This document shows positions 32,761 to 44,290 of a stretch of 64,000 nucleotides of DNA, in pieces. Position 1 is the stretch's first letter; each line of letters begins with the position of its first letter. Source of the stretch: Lunularia cruciata (Eukaryota; Streptophyta; Marchantiopsida; Lunulariales; Lunulariaceae); NCBI GenBank assembly GCA_948567375.1, contig OX419759.1:43800593-43864592 (forward strand), in the 5' to 3' direction. The notes beneath the pieces were generated by a model. It was not told where the DNA came from and searched no databases. It worked only from the letters and a program-made list of their open reading frames with translations. The position numbers were made by a program, and so were the translations under genes.

Positions 32761-34239
32761 TGTGACAACCCAACAAGTATCACTTTTGAGCTAATCAAGT
32801 AAGTAGAGTTTGTTCCCACAAAGATATGAGTCAGAAATGGTCAAATACAAAGTAAACAGTAACAATTCAGTTCTTCTTGAGTTTATCTTTAGTGTCTCAA
32901 GTAGCAACCACACCCAAAAGAGAGTAACAAGCATTGAATTGCAGTCTCATCACAAATTAGACTTCATAATCACAATACTCTCTAATATTTCCAAACCAAC
33001 TTTGATTTTGATGATTCAGAGTCTCCCAAAGACGGCTACTTCATTGCAAAATGGCTTGGCCTCAGAATTGTGTTCCACCCCTTCACTGAAGGCACAACTT
33101 CCGAAAATTGCATCACATCAAACTCATGTTGCACTCACAAATACATAATACTACCAACATTACAACCCCTCTTAGATCTATCAAGGCATTGCGTTGATTA
33201 GCCTTCACTTATTATCAATCACAAAGAATGAAGATTAGTGCCATGGAATCCAACATCCAACAAACACACTGACTTGCACTTCAAAATTGTACACACATAC
33301 ACAAACACAAACTTGATACTCGGAATTAAGCTCAAATGACAAGCACTAAGAATCAACACTTTTCTTTATCTATCTTCAGAATTTATGAATATTGAACAAC
33401 ACAACACTAGAAATTCCTCCTTTAAATAGGTAGAGCACTTCAACAGTTAACTAACAAATTTACCGGTGTATAATAACTCTTCCAACCTACAGATCCAAAA
33501 TGACAATGCACCTCTTAATAGCTACATCTTCAAGTCTCAAAACTAACATTCAAGTTCAAGGCCAAGAATGTAATACAAAGTCTGTTCAGGACTTTAATTG
33601 TAGCTACCACATATAATTGACAAATTGCAAAACTCATCACTGGGAGTGTGTTCTTAATCTTCTTTGCCATGATCTCCTCATGAGTTCTTTGGCATTGGAA
33701 GATTGCACCCCCTCTTAGACACGACACTCTAACCCCTTTTGGTCTTCAGAAAATTTCACTCTCAGTCAGCTTTTTGATGCACATTACTGCAAGACAACTA
33801 CTCAAAGGGACAAGGTATCTACTTGACATGTTTGATTTCACCCTGTGCAATTGCAATTTTATAGTTCTTTGGGGTGCAGTTATTCTTCAATCGATTTCAA
33901 AATTGACCCCTACTTCTTTTGTGTGTTTGTGTACTATCACTTTCAAAGTATTCCTCTCCTTCCTCCACCATTTACTTAAGCGTACTTTCTTGGCTGGCCT
34001 GACCTGCAGAAAGGTTGTTACATTTTCTTCATATTGGTCTGCACTTCCTATTCCAAAGATGCCTTTCTTTGGGTTTGTCTCTTTGTAAGCCCCATCTGAG
34101 TTCTTCCTATTCCCTACCCAAAGTCAACTTCTTTAAGTTTACTCCAAAGACACATAAGTCCATTCTTTTCTTTATAATTTGGTTTTCCCAATACATTTCT
34201 TCTTCAAAACTTATCACAACAAAAGATGTGGGTACCACA
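32761..34239 (-). mobile_element. Family C element with internal deletion and perfect 5-bp target duplication
   Basis: The 1,479-bp element is flanked by GCTGA on both sides (32756-32760 and 34240-34244). The empty site is present in block 2 at about 59030-59040 (GAGGCTGATAAAAG). On the minus strand it runs from TGTGGTACCCACA to GGTTGTCACA. It keeps the leader, the first part of the frame (MAKKIKNTLPVMSFAI, down to about 33537) and the 3' region of about 775 bp. The central and C-terminal coding parts are deleted. The two ends are not repeats of each other, so this is not an LTR element with the terminal repeats intact. Confidence 0.92.
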
Positions 34240-34244
34240 GCTGA

Positions 34245-34756
34245 TAGAGTACATATGCTATTACATTTAGAATGCCATATGAGAAAAGTTGGAAGCAAAA
34301 AAATTGTTGGTCAAGGCAGATGCTAGTATTAAGAGGCTAGCGGCTCAAATTATTGTGGTTGAAGGACATTGCCAATATCAAGAGCAAAATTTGAGCACGA
34401 GAGACACTCAAGCTCTCATGCAACTTAGTGAGCAGCTTGTGATAGAAAAAAAGAGGAGTAATCAATACAACTAGTATGGGAAAACCAAGACAAGGAGGGA
34501 GAAATAAGAAGAGAAGAGATTGCCATTGCACCTAAAGACCACAAGTTTGAGGTTGCATTCACAACTAAAGATGTTGAGCTAGGAGGAGTATGATTCATTT
34601 TCCAATGACTATAGGGTCTAAAAGAGGGACAGTGATTCTCTATTGGAAAAATACAAAGAGGAGTTGCATAGTATCAAGGCCAAGGTCATTGTACTAAAGA
34701 TAGGTGTATTTTGTTGTGGAGCAAAAGACAAGAACTCAAATTTGCATGAAGCCTTA
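34245..34756 (+). pseudogene. ORF B remnant, C-terminal coiled coil (block 1)
   Basis: Continues ORF B after the family C insertion. Fragments include LECHMRKVGSK, IKRLAAQIIVVEGHCQYQEQ and ALMQLSEQLVIEKKRSNQY, rich in charged and Leu/Ile residues as in a coiled coil. It ends at the D LTR start at 34757. Confidence 0.6.
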
Positions 34757-35535
34757 TGTTGGAACCTATCTACGGGAAGTCCCAAATAAGAAGTGTAATT
34801 AAGAACCAGTAGTAGCCTATCAGGTTAGATTGGGATTGCATGGGGAGACATCTAATGGAGGAGATAGAAGTAGCATGAAGGGTGGTGGCCACCTATGGTA
34901 AGCATAGCAATTAGAGCCTAAGTAAAATTCTTTTTAGGATTGAGCTAGATATTTAAGAGAGATAGCACTTCATAGGCAAGAGTAAGTTTTTGTCTTGAAG
35001 GTCTAGGAGGTTGGCCTCCTCCCCTATGGGCAGGGAGTAATAACGGACTTAGGAGTGACTAGCAGGCATTAGGAATACATAGTATTGGGAATGGTATCAA
35101 AGAGGACTCAAGCCATTGAAAGGCAATAAAAAAGGGAATTCCATATGATTTTTGCAATTGGGTGATTCAAATGTATGGCAATGTTGGAGTCAGTGGAATT
35201 TTTTTCATGAGCAGTACTCTTTGTTCCTCATTACACCATGGTCTCAGTTAATGGGGAAGATAGTAATCTTTCCCCTTATCAACTAGCTATTGGAGGATGA
35301 GTGAGACATTACAAAGAGTCAAAGGGTTCACAAGGGTGATAGACCCTTGAACCATCTCCAAAGTAAGTGTCTATGGGAATCTCTTGTTCTCCAATGGGAA
35401 AACACCTGACTATGGGAGTCCAGACTACTACCCCGCTCCAATCCAAATCAAAGGCTGGCCACAAATGGGTCTATGTAAGTCACCTTCCTTATGTCCCATA
35501 GTCAATTGTTAATTGTGAGTGTTGCCCAAGCAACA
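34757..35535 (+). repeat. D LTR, uninterrupted (block 1)
   Basis: 779 bp starting TGTTGGAACCTATC and ending CCCAAGCAACA, with TGTTG/CAACA termini. It provides the empty site for A1. Followed by TTTTTGGTGCTCAC, spaced like a primer binding site although the matching tRNA is not identified. No coding content. Confidence 0.75.
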
Positions 35536-36443
35536 TTTTTGGTGCTCACTAATGACGATCTTGTATGTCCTCTCCACACTGCTCTACAACATGTTTTGGC
35601 CATGTTTACTCCTTGCCATCCCGTGAGAGCACAAAAGTTCTTCATATAGGGGAAGTATTGCCTCCTATACCTACAACCAACTATGCAAGCTAAGAAGAAG
35701 CATCACCACATATGCATATAAGTTCATTGGCTTTCATATCAATGGAAGCTATACCTCTTGTTGTGGCCAATATTGGTGCTATGATCCAAGTTCAAAAACA
35801 TTTCCATTGAGGGAAAAAACTTTTGCCTAAGGAAATCTTCCTACTTCAAACTTGCATCCCATAGTGGTGCACATTTCTTTTACAGTACCAGCTACAACTT
35901 TCCAACTCCTATATCCCATGCTACCATGACTTTGGGAGGAGGGAATGATTGCATACCTTTAGGAACGGTATGCAATGTTCACAGGTCAAGAAAACTTCAA
36001 GTCATTGCTATGCATGTTTGAGAATGTTTGTATAGCCCAAAATAATGTAGATGATGCCCCCATGGCATGGCAAATAGGCCAATGTCTTATTGATATTTCC
36101 CAATATTGATTTAATGGTCTAACCACAGCCACAAAAACAAGCTTTGCAATAATACAAGTTGAAGGGTGAAAAGAGCACATCTCTCTAAGACAACAAGAAC
36201 CACTTGAAGACAAAATAAAGTGGTTCCACAAAGTACACAACAAAACCATACATGCACTTATCCAATGATTCCAATAGATATTGTCAATGATCAACCAACA
36301 CTAGACCATGCTGTGGATCTCAATTGGTTTAAGGATGTCCTACCAAAGGACATTCAAAAAGTTTTAATCTACAACAAGGCAACAACTCTAGCACAAGCAT
36401 TTGAAGAAGCATGCTATTGGGCCCAAGCTAATGATTTGGATAT
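35536..36443 (+). pseudogene. D element leader and gag remnant (block 1)
   Basis: After about 400 bp of leader, gag sequence starts near 35930 (TMTLGGGNDCIP). It resumes in another frame at 36220-36443 with VDLNWFKDVLPKDIQKVLIY and TTLAQAFEEACYWAQAN, which matches the C-terminal part of Ty3-type capsid domains. It is cut by a family C 5' end at 36444. The parallel copy is at 60735-61255. Confidence 0.7.
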
Positions 36444-36769
36444 TATGGTACCCACATTTTTCATTTTTGACAAATTTTAAAGAAGAAGTGTATTGTTAAA
36501 GCCAAGTTGCTTAAGCTTTGTTAAGCTTAATGAAGAATAAAAGAGGAAAATTGTATATTTGGGATAGACCCAAAGAAGTTGAGTTCATGTTAGAGTTAGA
36601 AGGACTCAAGTTGGACTTAAAGAAGGATAGATCCAAAGTAAGGTTACCTTGCATCAAGATGCAAAACCCAATCCATAGAATCTATCACAAATTTTCCTCG
36701 GGCCTAGCCAATCAAGAAAGCATGGGTAAAGAAAACGGCTACTTTGAAATCAAGGTGACATTGAGAGTG
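36444..36769 (+). mobile_element. Family C element C2, 5' segment
   Basis: Begins TATGGTACCCACAT, the family C 5' terminus with one change, inside D gag (left flank GATAT). It is interrupted at 36769 by element C1 and continues at 40570. The leader of C3 (42264 onward) reads through the same point without interruption. Confidence 0.85.
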
Positions 36770-39700
36770 TGTGGTGCACACATTTTTTTGTTTTTTTCAA
36801 AATAAAGAAGAAGAAGTGTATAAAGAAGTCGGATTGCGCCTGTATGGCCAAAGAAGGCAAAGAAAAGAGTCTTGGGGATGAAACCCAAAGTAAAGTGACT
36901 TTGGGTCATAAGGCAAAGTACTCGAAAATGCCCTGTCAGCACACAACCCAAAGTAAGGAGTCTTCGTATTGGGGGGAGCTCAACCTAAGGCAGAGTCAGT
37001 CAAACAACCTTTCATCGGGGTGAGAAATTCAAGAAGGGACCGTTCAAAAACCGGCGGCCCATACGCACAAAGTTTGATTGACAGTGATAGGTGCATGCAA
37101 GAGGTGTGATTTCTTGGTAGAAACTTGAAGTGAAGAAAGACGAAGAAAGCGCAACTCTATACAAATCGAACTTGCAATGACAAAATGTTGAGTAATTTTC
37201 CTTTGCCGTTGAGGCGTCGTCCTGCAGGTGATCATGGGAAGGGAAATAGAGTTGGAAATGCATTAGTGTGTATGGGAGAAGTCGCAAGAGTGAAATCAAG
37301 AGACAGTGAGAAAGTAGGAGAGATGGGAGGAGGAAAGAAGAACTCTGAATTTGCAGTGAAAAATCATGAGATTTGGAGGTTAGATGTGATCGCTAGGATC
37401 AAAGTCTTGAGCCGACTTTGAATCACCTTCTTTGTGTGGAATTGGAACGTGAATTTTCCAGGTTTCATGATAGAGATCATCAAGAGCAAGTTTCTCGATG
37501 GACCCGAGGAAGAAGGGAAGAGAGTAAATCTGGCTCGCTGGACAGAGTCGGATTGGAGACTAGTACTCGGGAAGGAAGCAGGCTTGGAGCAGGGGGGCAC
37601 GTTCTTGGGGAAGGGAGAGATAGCCCAAGAAACCCAAGAGGTGAGAGATGCATTCTCATCAAAGTGGACGAAGAATGGGTACAAAGTGGAGAGTTACAAA
37701 GACCCTGTCAAGAGAGGAATTGTGAGTGCTCTAATGGTAATCCTGAAGCTGGAGAGAACAACCTATGTGATGAAATACCAAGCGGTGTTCTTTTACAAGT
37801 TGTTTGCAGGAGAACCAATCAATTGGGCAAGGTGTTTCCATGGTAGAACGTGACAAATGGTAAGGAATCTGCAGGATAAATTGCCTCCACACTACATCAT
37901 GCCGTTTGCAGCTCATTTCTACCTTGGGTTGAATTTGTTAAACTCGGTGGAGCAAATTCGGATGGTGTCGCATTTCCATCCCAATTTGAGAAAGGAGGTC
38001 GATGTAGAGGACAAGCAGTACATCTTGCAAATCAGAAGCACCAATGAGTACTACAAGAAGACAGGGAAGAATGTGGAGATCAAAGTGAGTACTCCGAACT
38101 TGAAGAAAAGAAGTCGGCAAGGCAAAGCTGAAGACACGATGAAACCTCGGAAGACCAGGAGAGGAAACCCGAGGCAAGGCATGGTGGTGATTGAGTCGGA
38201 AGATGAAGACACGGAAGGTGACACCGAGCACAAGACCGAAGACTCAGATTACAAGGAGGAGCCCGAGCTAACGCTACAGAGTGGAGATACAAGTAGCAAC
38301 AGCAATGAGGATGGAGAAATGACATCGGCACCAGCTGTTGTAGAAGAAGAAGAAGAAGTTCAAGCAGAGATCGAGGCTGGGGACAACACGAAGTTGGAAG
38401 ATGAAGTACCCGAGGCAAAAGAGAAGATCGCAGTTTAGAGGGGAGGCCGCTCAAGATGTAAGGCGAAGTACAATGTAGGTCCAAGTAATGTGCAAGAAGA
38501 AGCAAATGCAAGCTCAAGAAGCGTTGCATCCGTTCCAATATGAAGACTGCAGAGAAGAATGCGAGTATCGGATGAACAAGAAGTACAAAGAGAAGTGGCT
38601 ATGCAAGAAGAAGTAACCCCTAGCGATGGAGTCGAGTACCTACGGGAGGTGGTGTGTCCTCTGCTGGTGAAGTTAGAGTACAAGAGGAAGGAGATGCAGT
38701 CGACTTGTCCAGAGGTAAAGACTGTCTTGCAGGTGTTGGCAAGATTAGAAGAAGAGAACTCGGAGTTGAAGAAGAGTATAACCCGAGGTGAGGAGGAAAG
38801 GGAAGTATTGCAAGTGAAGGCAGTAGTGAGGACTCAGGTAATTGAAGACCTGAAGAGAGAAGTGAGATATTGAGAAGATCTTGTTAAGAAGAGTGACATA
38901 GCAAGGGAAAAACAAGTAGCTGAATACGAGATCTTGAAGTAGCAGTTTGCTGATTCAAGAGTAGAAGTTATCCATGCTATGGCAAGAGTCGCAGCAAAGG
39001 ATCAAGAGCTCGATAGGGTGATGGAGAGTGTTGAGGAGAAGAAGCAACTCTGGCAAAGAGAGTTGGCAGCACGGTATCGGGAAGAAGAGAGATTACGAGA
39101 GTTACTATGTAATCAGGAGGAGAAGGTAGTACAGAAGGAGAAGGAGAAGGAGAAGGAGAAGGAGACGATGAAAGCTGAGTTCGAAGCAGAATTGCCAATG
39201 TACAGGGAGGACTGGCTTGCAGATCAAGAGCGAGACAGGAAGATGGGATTGGAGCCGTTGAAGGAGATAGTCCTCGGGATGAACGCGATGTTGAGTATAG
39301 AGGCCAGCGTTTGAATTGAAGAGACAAGGCTGCATGAGTTGAAGTTGTTGGTGCAGGAGACAAGGCAAAGACAGGCAAAAGACATTGATTTGAATGCCTT
39401 GTTGATTAGTTTAAGAACTCGTGTAGACAGGAAGATCTTAGAAGTAGAAGACAATATTGCGATTAGATTAGACTAAGTGAAAATAGAGATAGAGAACCTT
39501 CAGAAAGATGTTAGAGCCAAACCCGAAGTAGATAACATAGGAGTGCAGATGTCTTTGGAGTTACTAGTGGAGACATTAGAGAAGAGTGGGTCGAGAGATG
39601 AAGAGTTAGATAGATTACCCACTAGTGGAATTTCAGATCAGGAAAGAGAATTGTTGGATCTGATAGAAGAAGTAGAAGATATGAAACCCGAAGACAGAGT

Positions 39701-40564
39701 AGTAGGAAGTAAGATTACTTCGGGTTCAGGTTTGAAAGCCAATGATGAAGAAGACATCGGATTGGATTAGTAATAGTTTTGAGGTTTGAAGAGGCAGATA
39801 TGAAGAGGTGCATTGTCATTTCGGATCTACATGTTAAAAAACTTATTGTAGAACGATATAGTTGTTAGAACTATTGGTTGCTTCACTACTTAAGAGTGGC
39901 ATTCGCAAAGAAATGTTGTTCATTGCTCATAATTTTCCAGAATAGATAAATCAAAGTGCTGTGAAGTAGTGCTCGTTGCTTGAGCTTGATTTTGAGTATC
40001 AACTTTGCATTTGTGTTTGTGAGTGTTTGAAGAAATTTGAAGTGCAAGTCAAAGTGCTTGTTGGATGTTGGATTCCACATCCTTGATCTTCATTCTGTGT
40101 GTTTCATCCTGAGTGAAGTGCAATCGAAGCAATGCCTTGACAGATCTGAGAGGAATCATAGTGTTGGTAGTATTTTGCATTCTTGAGTGAAGTGCAAAGT
40201 TGATGGGAAGCAATTTCGATCGAGGAAGTTGTGCCTTCAGTGGAGGAGTGAAACACAATTCTAAGGCAAAGTAGTTTTGCATTGAAGTGCTATTTTTGGG
40301 AGAGCTTGAATCATCACAATCAAGATTGTTTGGAAATATTTGATGGAGTTGTGATTATGGAGTGTTAATTCGTGACAAGACTGCAAGTCAGTGCTTGTTA
40401 CTCTCTTTTGGGTGTGGTTTCTATTTGAGAGATTAAAGATGCAACCAAGAAGAACTAAAATTGTTACTTTGACTTTGTATTTGGACATTTCTGACTCGTA
40501 TCTTTGCAAGAACAAACTTTATTTACCCGATTACAGCACAAGTGATATTTGCCGGGCTGTCACC
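36770..40564 (+). mobile_element. Family C element C1, full length, nested in C2
   Basis: 3,795 bp from TGTGGTGCACACA to GGGCTGTCACC, flanked by GAGTG on both sides (36765-36769 and 40565-40569). The element has a leader of about 550 bp, one 815-codon frame (37323-39770) and a 3' region of about 794 bp ending in the conserved family terminus. Comparing the first and last 300 bp shows no long terminal repeat. The ends share only TGTG and a nearby ACCCA-like motif when read inward. No RT, integrase, transposase or tRNA primer site is recognised, so the element is probably mobilised by proteins from elsewhere. Confidence 0.92.
37323..39770 (+). pseudogene. Family C protein frame: 815 codons, unknown family, eight internal stops
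   Basis: From an ATG (37323) to a TAG (39768) the frame never shifts but contains stops at 37419, 37851, 38436, 38541, 38871, 38940, 39312 and 39474. Homologous copies have sense codons at some of these (TGT instead of TGA at 37419 in the copy near 40.9 kb; AGG or GGT at 37851). Residues 1-240 look globular, with FVWNWNVNFPGFM, DWRLVLGKE, KLERTTYVMKYQAVFFYKLF, FAAHFYLGLNLLNSVEQ and MVSHFHPNL. Residues about 250-400 are acidic and repetitive. From about residue 430 to 720 heptad-like, Glu/Lys-rich sequence predicts a coiled coil, including a KEKEKEKEK run (GAGAAG microsatellite at 39131-39168). I do not recognise the family. This copy cannot make the whole protein without suppression of stops. 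Confidence 0.8.
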
Positions 40565-40569
40565 GAGTG

Positions 40570-42263
40570 ATAGAAACAGACACTCAGAATTTGTGAGTGT
40601 CCATTGAAGATCAACTTAAGAATGACCATGCAGCAAAATACTATAAGATTGAGACTTTGAGGAAGTTCTGAAATGTCACAACAATACCCTATGCCTCTTA
40701 ATAGTTGTCCAGAAGGAGTTAGAATCTCAAGCTTTGGTGAGGGTTTGATCTTTCAGAGATCACGAGTTAGAAACCCCACAATGTCACCAAAGGGTAGCAA
40801 GTAGAGTTTGGTGATGAGTTTTACAATTTGGACATTAGATGTAGTGGCAAGGATTGAAGTCTTGAACAGACTTTGTATCACCTTTTTGGCATGGAATTGG
40901 AACTTAAGGTTTCCAGGTTTTAAGGGTAGAAATCAATGCCAGTAATTGCAAAGATGGTCCTAAGATAGAAGGGAAGAGAGGAAACTGGGCTTGATGGACT
41001 AGTTGGATTGAAGATTGGTCTTGGGGAGAGAAGGCAAAGAAGTGGAGGACTCACCTTCTACTAGAAATGTGAAGCCCTTTTGAAGGCACACACTAGTAAC
41101 TTCTCTCTGAGCTCCTTAAGCCCTTTATCCCACCCATTCAAAAGCTCCAGCGCCCAAGTTTCTTTAGAAGAAACTATAGGGGTGAGGAATTCTTCAAGTG
41201 CTCTTTGCACTAAGAATGGGTACAAGGTGGATAGGTTTAAAGGCCTGATATAAAAGGTTATAGTTGGCGCTTTGATGGCAATGTTAAAGCTAGAGCAAAC
41301 CACCTATGTTATGAAGCAGCAGGTTGTGTTCTTTCATCAAATGTTTTTAGTGGAAGTGGTGAATGGGGCAAAGTGCTTTCACCAAATAGCAGGTCAAAAG
41401 ATTAATAATTGGAGAATGGACCAACTACCCCATTACTTCATACCCTTTGCAGCCCATTTCTACTTAGAACTGAACCTACTTAGCTAAGAGGAGAAAGGGA
41501 AGATGGTGTCACACTTTCAATGTGATCTATGTTGAGTTGCAGATGTGGATGAACAATATTACATAAGGCAAGTAGTGAAGGTGATGAACACTTCATCATA
41601 AAATGGAAGGACAAGATGGTGTTGGTGGATATCCTAAGACCAAGGAAGCGGGGTGAGAGATAGTAGTGGTGAACCTCTCATCAAGTGAAGAATCAGAAGG
41701 AGAAGCCAAGTCAAAGTGTGAAGATTCAGGAGAAGAAGAAGAGGTCACCTTGCAAAGTAAAGAGTCTAGTAGTGGGAGTGATGGAGAGCCTAAAGTCTAG
41801 CAATTGGTGGAAGAAGTGGCTTTAGAAGATGATCAGGAATTCCATGTGCAAATTGCATGCATGGAAGGAGGAGACAACTATTTTGTGGAGTTGGCCAAGG
41901 TATATATTCATGAGGAAAGAGAAGAGTAGTCAGTCTTGGTGTTTTCAAGAGGAGCAAGATCAAAGAGAAGTTTGCAGGTTGCAGTTCTAGAACCAAGTAA
42001 AGTAGAAAAAGAAGAAGAAGGAGAAGAAGAATGCTCAAAAGAGATGACTTTGAAGGTAAGAAGATTGAGACTTTGGGGTTAGGCACCAATTGAAGAAGCA
42101 CCAACCAAGGTTGAAGAGAGAATAGAAGATGCATAAGAGTTCAATGGAGTAGCATATATGTCAAAGATTGTTTGTCCCTTGTTATTGGAATTGTGAAAGG
42201 AAGAGGGAGATTTTGAAGAGAGATCATCCAAAAGTGAAGTATTAGCTAGAAGTATTGATGTAC
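40570..42263 (+). mobile_element. Family C element C2, continuation
   Basis: Resumes C2 after the nested C1 with ATAGAAACAGACACTCAGAATT, which matches ATAGGAAGCCAACATGCAGAATT-like sequence of C3 just after its GTG. It carries a decayed family C frame: IEVLNRLCITFLAWNWN near 40850, QVVFFHQMF near 41330, FAAHFYLELNLLS near 41450, an acidic part with VQIACMEGGDN near 41850, and EMTLKVRRLRLWG near 42060. It breaks off at 42263, where C3 begins, so its coiled-coil half and 3' end are absent. Confidence 0.85.
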
Positions 42264-44290
42264 ACTGATACCCACATATTTTATTTCCTTTGTTTTAACG
42301 AATAAGTGCATTAGTAATGCCAAATTAAGGCTAAACATGGAAGAAACACAAAGAATCATGTGTTTTGGTGTAAACCCAAAGTAAACCTTGTGTCAAAGTT
42401 AGAAGGACTTGGGTCAAACAAATGGAAGTGTGAAGCTGAAGACAAAGGACTTTGCATTGGGATGCACAACTCAATCCCAAGAACCAATAACAACTTCTTT
42501 GTTGGTTGTGCCAATCAAGAAAGTAAGTGGGAAGAAAGCGACTACCTTGGGACCAAGATGATCTTGAAAGTGATAGGAAGCCAACATGCAGAATTGGTGG
42601 GTAAACAAAGAAACAACTGAAGAATGATTGATCCGCTAAGGACTATGAATTGAGATTTTGTGAAAGAAGTTCTGCAATGTCTAGAAGGTATCTTGTGCCA
42701 ATTCACATTAGACCTTGAGGAATGAAAACTTTGAATATGCAAGAGGAGTGGGTTAGAGTCTTGAGTTTGATCTTTCATAAGTAGAGAGTGAGGAAGCACA
42801 AGATGGCCCCAAAGGGAACTAAGCAGAGTGTGGTGAGGGGTCTTGCAATCCACCAATTAGAGGTAAGGGCACAGATTGAAGTCTTGTCCAGACTTCATAT
42901 CACATTTTTGGCCTGGAACTGGAATTTGAGTCTTCCAGGGTTCATGGTAGAGATCACTGCAAACAATTGTAAGGATGGGCCCAAGCACAAGGTAAAGAGA
43001 GGAAATCCGGCTCGATGGATTGATTCTGATTGGAGATTAGTTTTGGGAAGAGAAGTAGGAGAGGTAGATGGTATCACCTCTATTGGAAGTGTGATGCTAC
43101 GGAAGAAATTGCTAAGGTTAGGAACTCTTTTAGTTGACCTTGCACCAAGAAGGTCTACAATAACAGGTACAAGGTGGATAGTTACAAGGATCCAGTGTAA
43201 ATAGGGATTGTGAGCATGATGATGGCTATGTTCAGTCTAGAGCAAACCACCTATGCAACAATGCAACAATGCAACAAGCAGTGTTCTTCAAACAGATGTT
43301 TGCATGAGAAGAGGTGGACTGGCCAAAGTGTTTGCACCAACAAGTGAGTCAGACAATCAACGGTTGGATGATGGAAACACCATCCCACTACTTTGTAACC
43401 TTTGCAGCCCACTTCTATTTTGGGCTGAACCTGTTGAGCTCCGAGGAGAGAGGATAAATGGTGTCGCATTTTCACCCCAATTTGCAAAGAGATGCAGATG
43501 GGAATGAATGATATTACATCAAGTGGATTCTTGAAGGTGATGACTACTACCTAGAGAGTGGGAACGAGGAGATAGTGGCAATGGACATCCCCAAGCCAAG
43601 GAAGAGAAGTATTTGATTTCTATATTCTGAGTGATGTGACTCGTTAGCGTAGACATTCAAAGTGCTTAGTGTTTATTATGAGAAAAAGGTGAATAAAGTG
43701 AAGTGTTGTTGCAGTACTCATCACTTTCTGAATTTTGAATGTCAAGTGAATGTCTTTGTCTATGGATGTTTGGGAATTTTTAATGCAAGTGGAGGTGTAG
43801 TCAGATGGTGGGTTTCTAAAACCTGAATTTTAGGATGTGTGTGTGATCCATAATGAAACACTTGCAAAGCAATGCCTTGACAGATCCTTTGGAACTGTAG
43901 TGTTGTCAATACTCAAACTTTGTAGATAGGAACCAGACATTGATGCAAAATTCACTTGGAACTTGTATCTTGTGGGAGAGTGGAATGCAATTTCAAGAAG
44001 AAGTTACTTTGTGACAAAGTAGGCATCTTTGCATCAACCAAATTGTCACAATTGACTCTAAGTGGAATATTGTTGAAGAGTTTTAAGTGACATTTCATCT
44101 ACAACAAAACATTTAGTTGGAGTTTGCTGTCCTCTTCTAGGGGTTTGTTTGAGCCCAAGAGATTAAAGACATGATTAAATGAACTAGTGTGTTTTTTTAC
44201 TTCATATTCAAACATTCTTGACACTTATCTTTGTGTGAACAAACAATTACTTACATATTATTGCAATTTGGTACTTTGTAAGTCTTAACA
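42264..44290 (+). mobile_element. Family C element C3, internally deleted
   Basis: Starts near ACTGATACCCACAT and ends near GTAAGTCTTAACA, both degraded forms of the family C termini. Within the leader, a small frame near 42360-42620 (FFVGCANQESKWEESDYLG) resembles leader sequence of other copies. The main frame begins MAPKGTKQSVV at 42803 and shows ITFLAWNWNLSLPGFMVEI and WRLVLGREVGEV. It then breaks and jumps at about 43610 to the 3' region. No target duplication is seen (TGTAC against AAGGT), so the left or right border may be rearranged. Confidence 0.8.

Larger units (their letters stand above)
21215..36443. repeat. Segmental duplication, block 1
   Basis: About 15.2 kb that matches 45080-61255 in the same orientation and order: inverted D gag and leader, copia remnant, peroxidase, unassigned DNA, ORF B, D LTR, D gag. 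Differences are a 1.39-kb copia segment present only here (about 23777-25163), a family C element only here (32761-34239), another only in block 2 (52349-56056), and a G-rich replacement at 21320-21363. Similarity begins near GGAATAAATGCTTG and ends where a family C fragment enters D gag. The offset is about 23-25 kb. Confidence 0.9.

Noticed and set aside
32761-34239. Reading family C as an ordinary LTR retrotransposon or a solo LTR.
   Set aside because: The element is bounded by a perfect 5-bp duplication, yet its two ends share no long direct repeat, and it contains coding sequence.
34245-35535. ORF B as an envelope-like 3' gene of the D retrotransposon.
   Set aside because: No membrane segment or signal peptide is visible and no purine tract precedes the LTR. 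Kept as an unknown ORF only.
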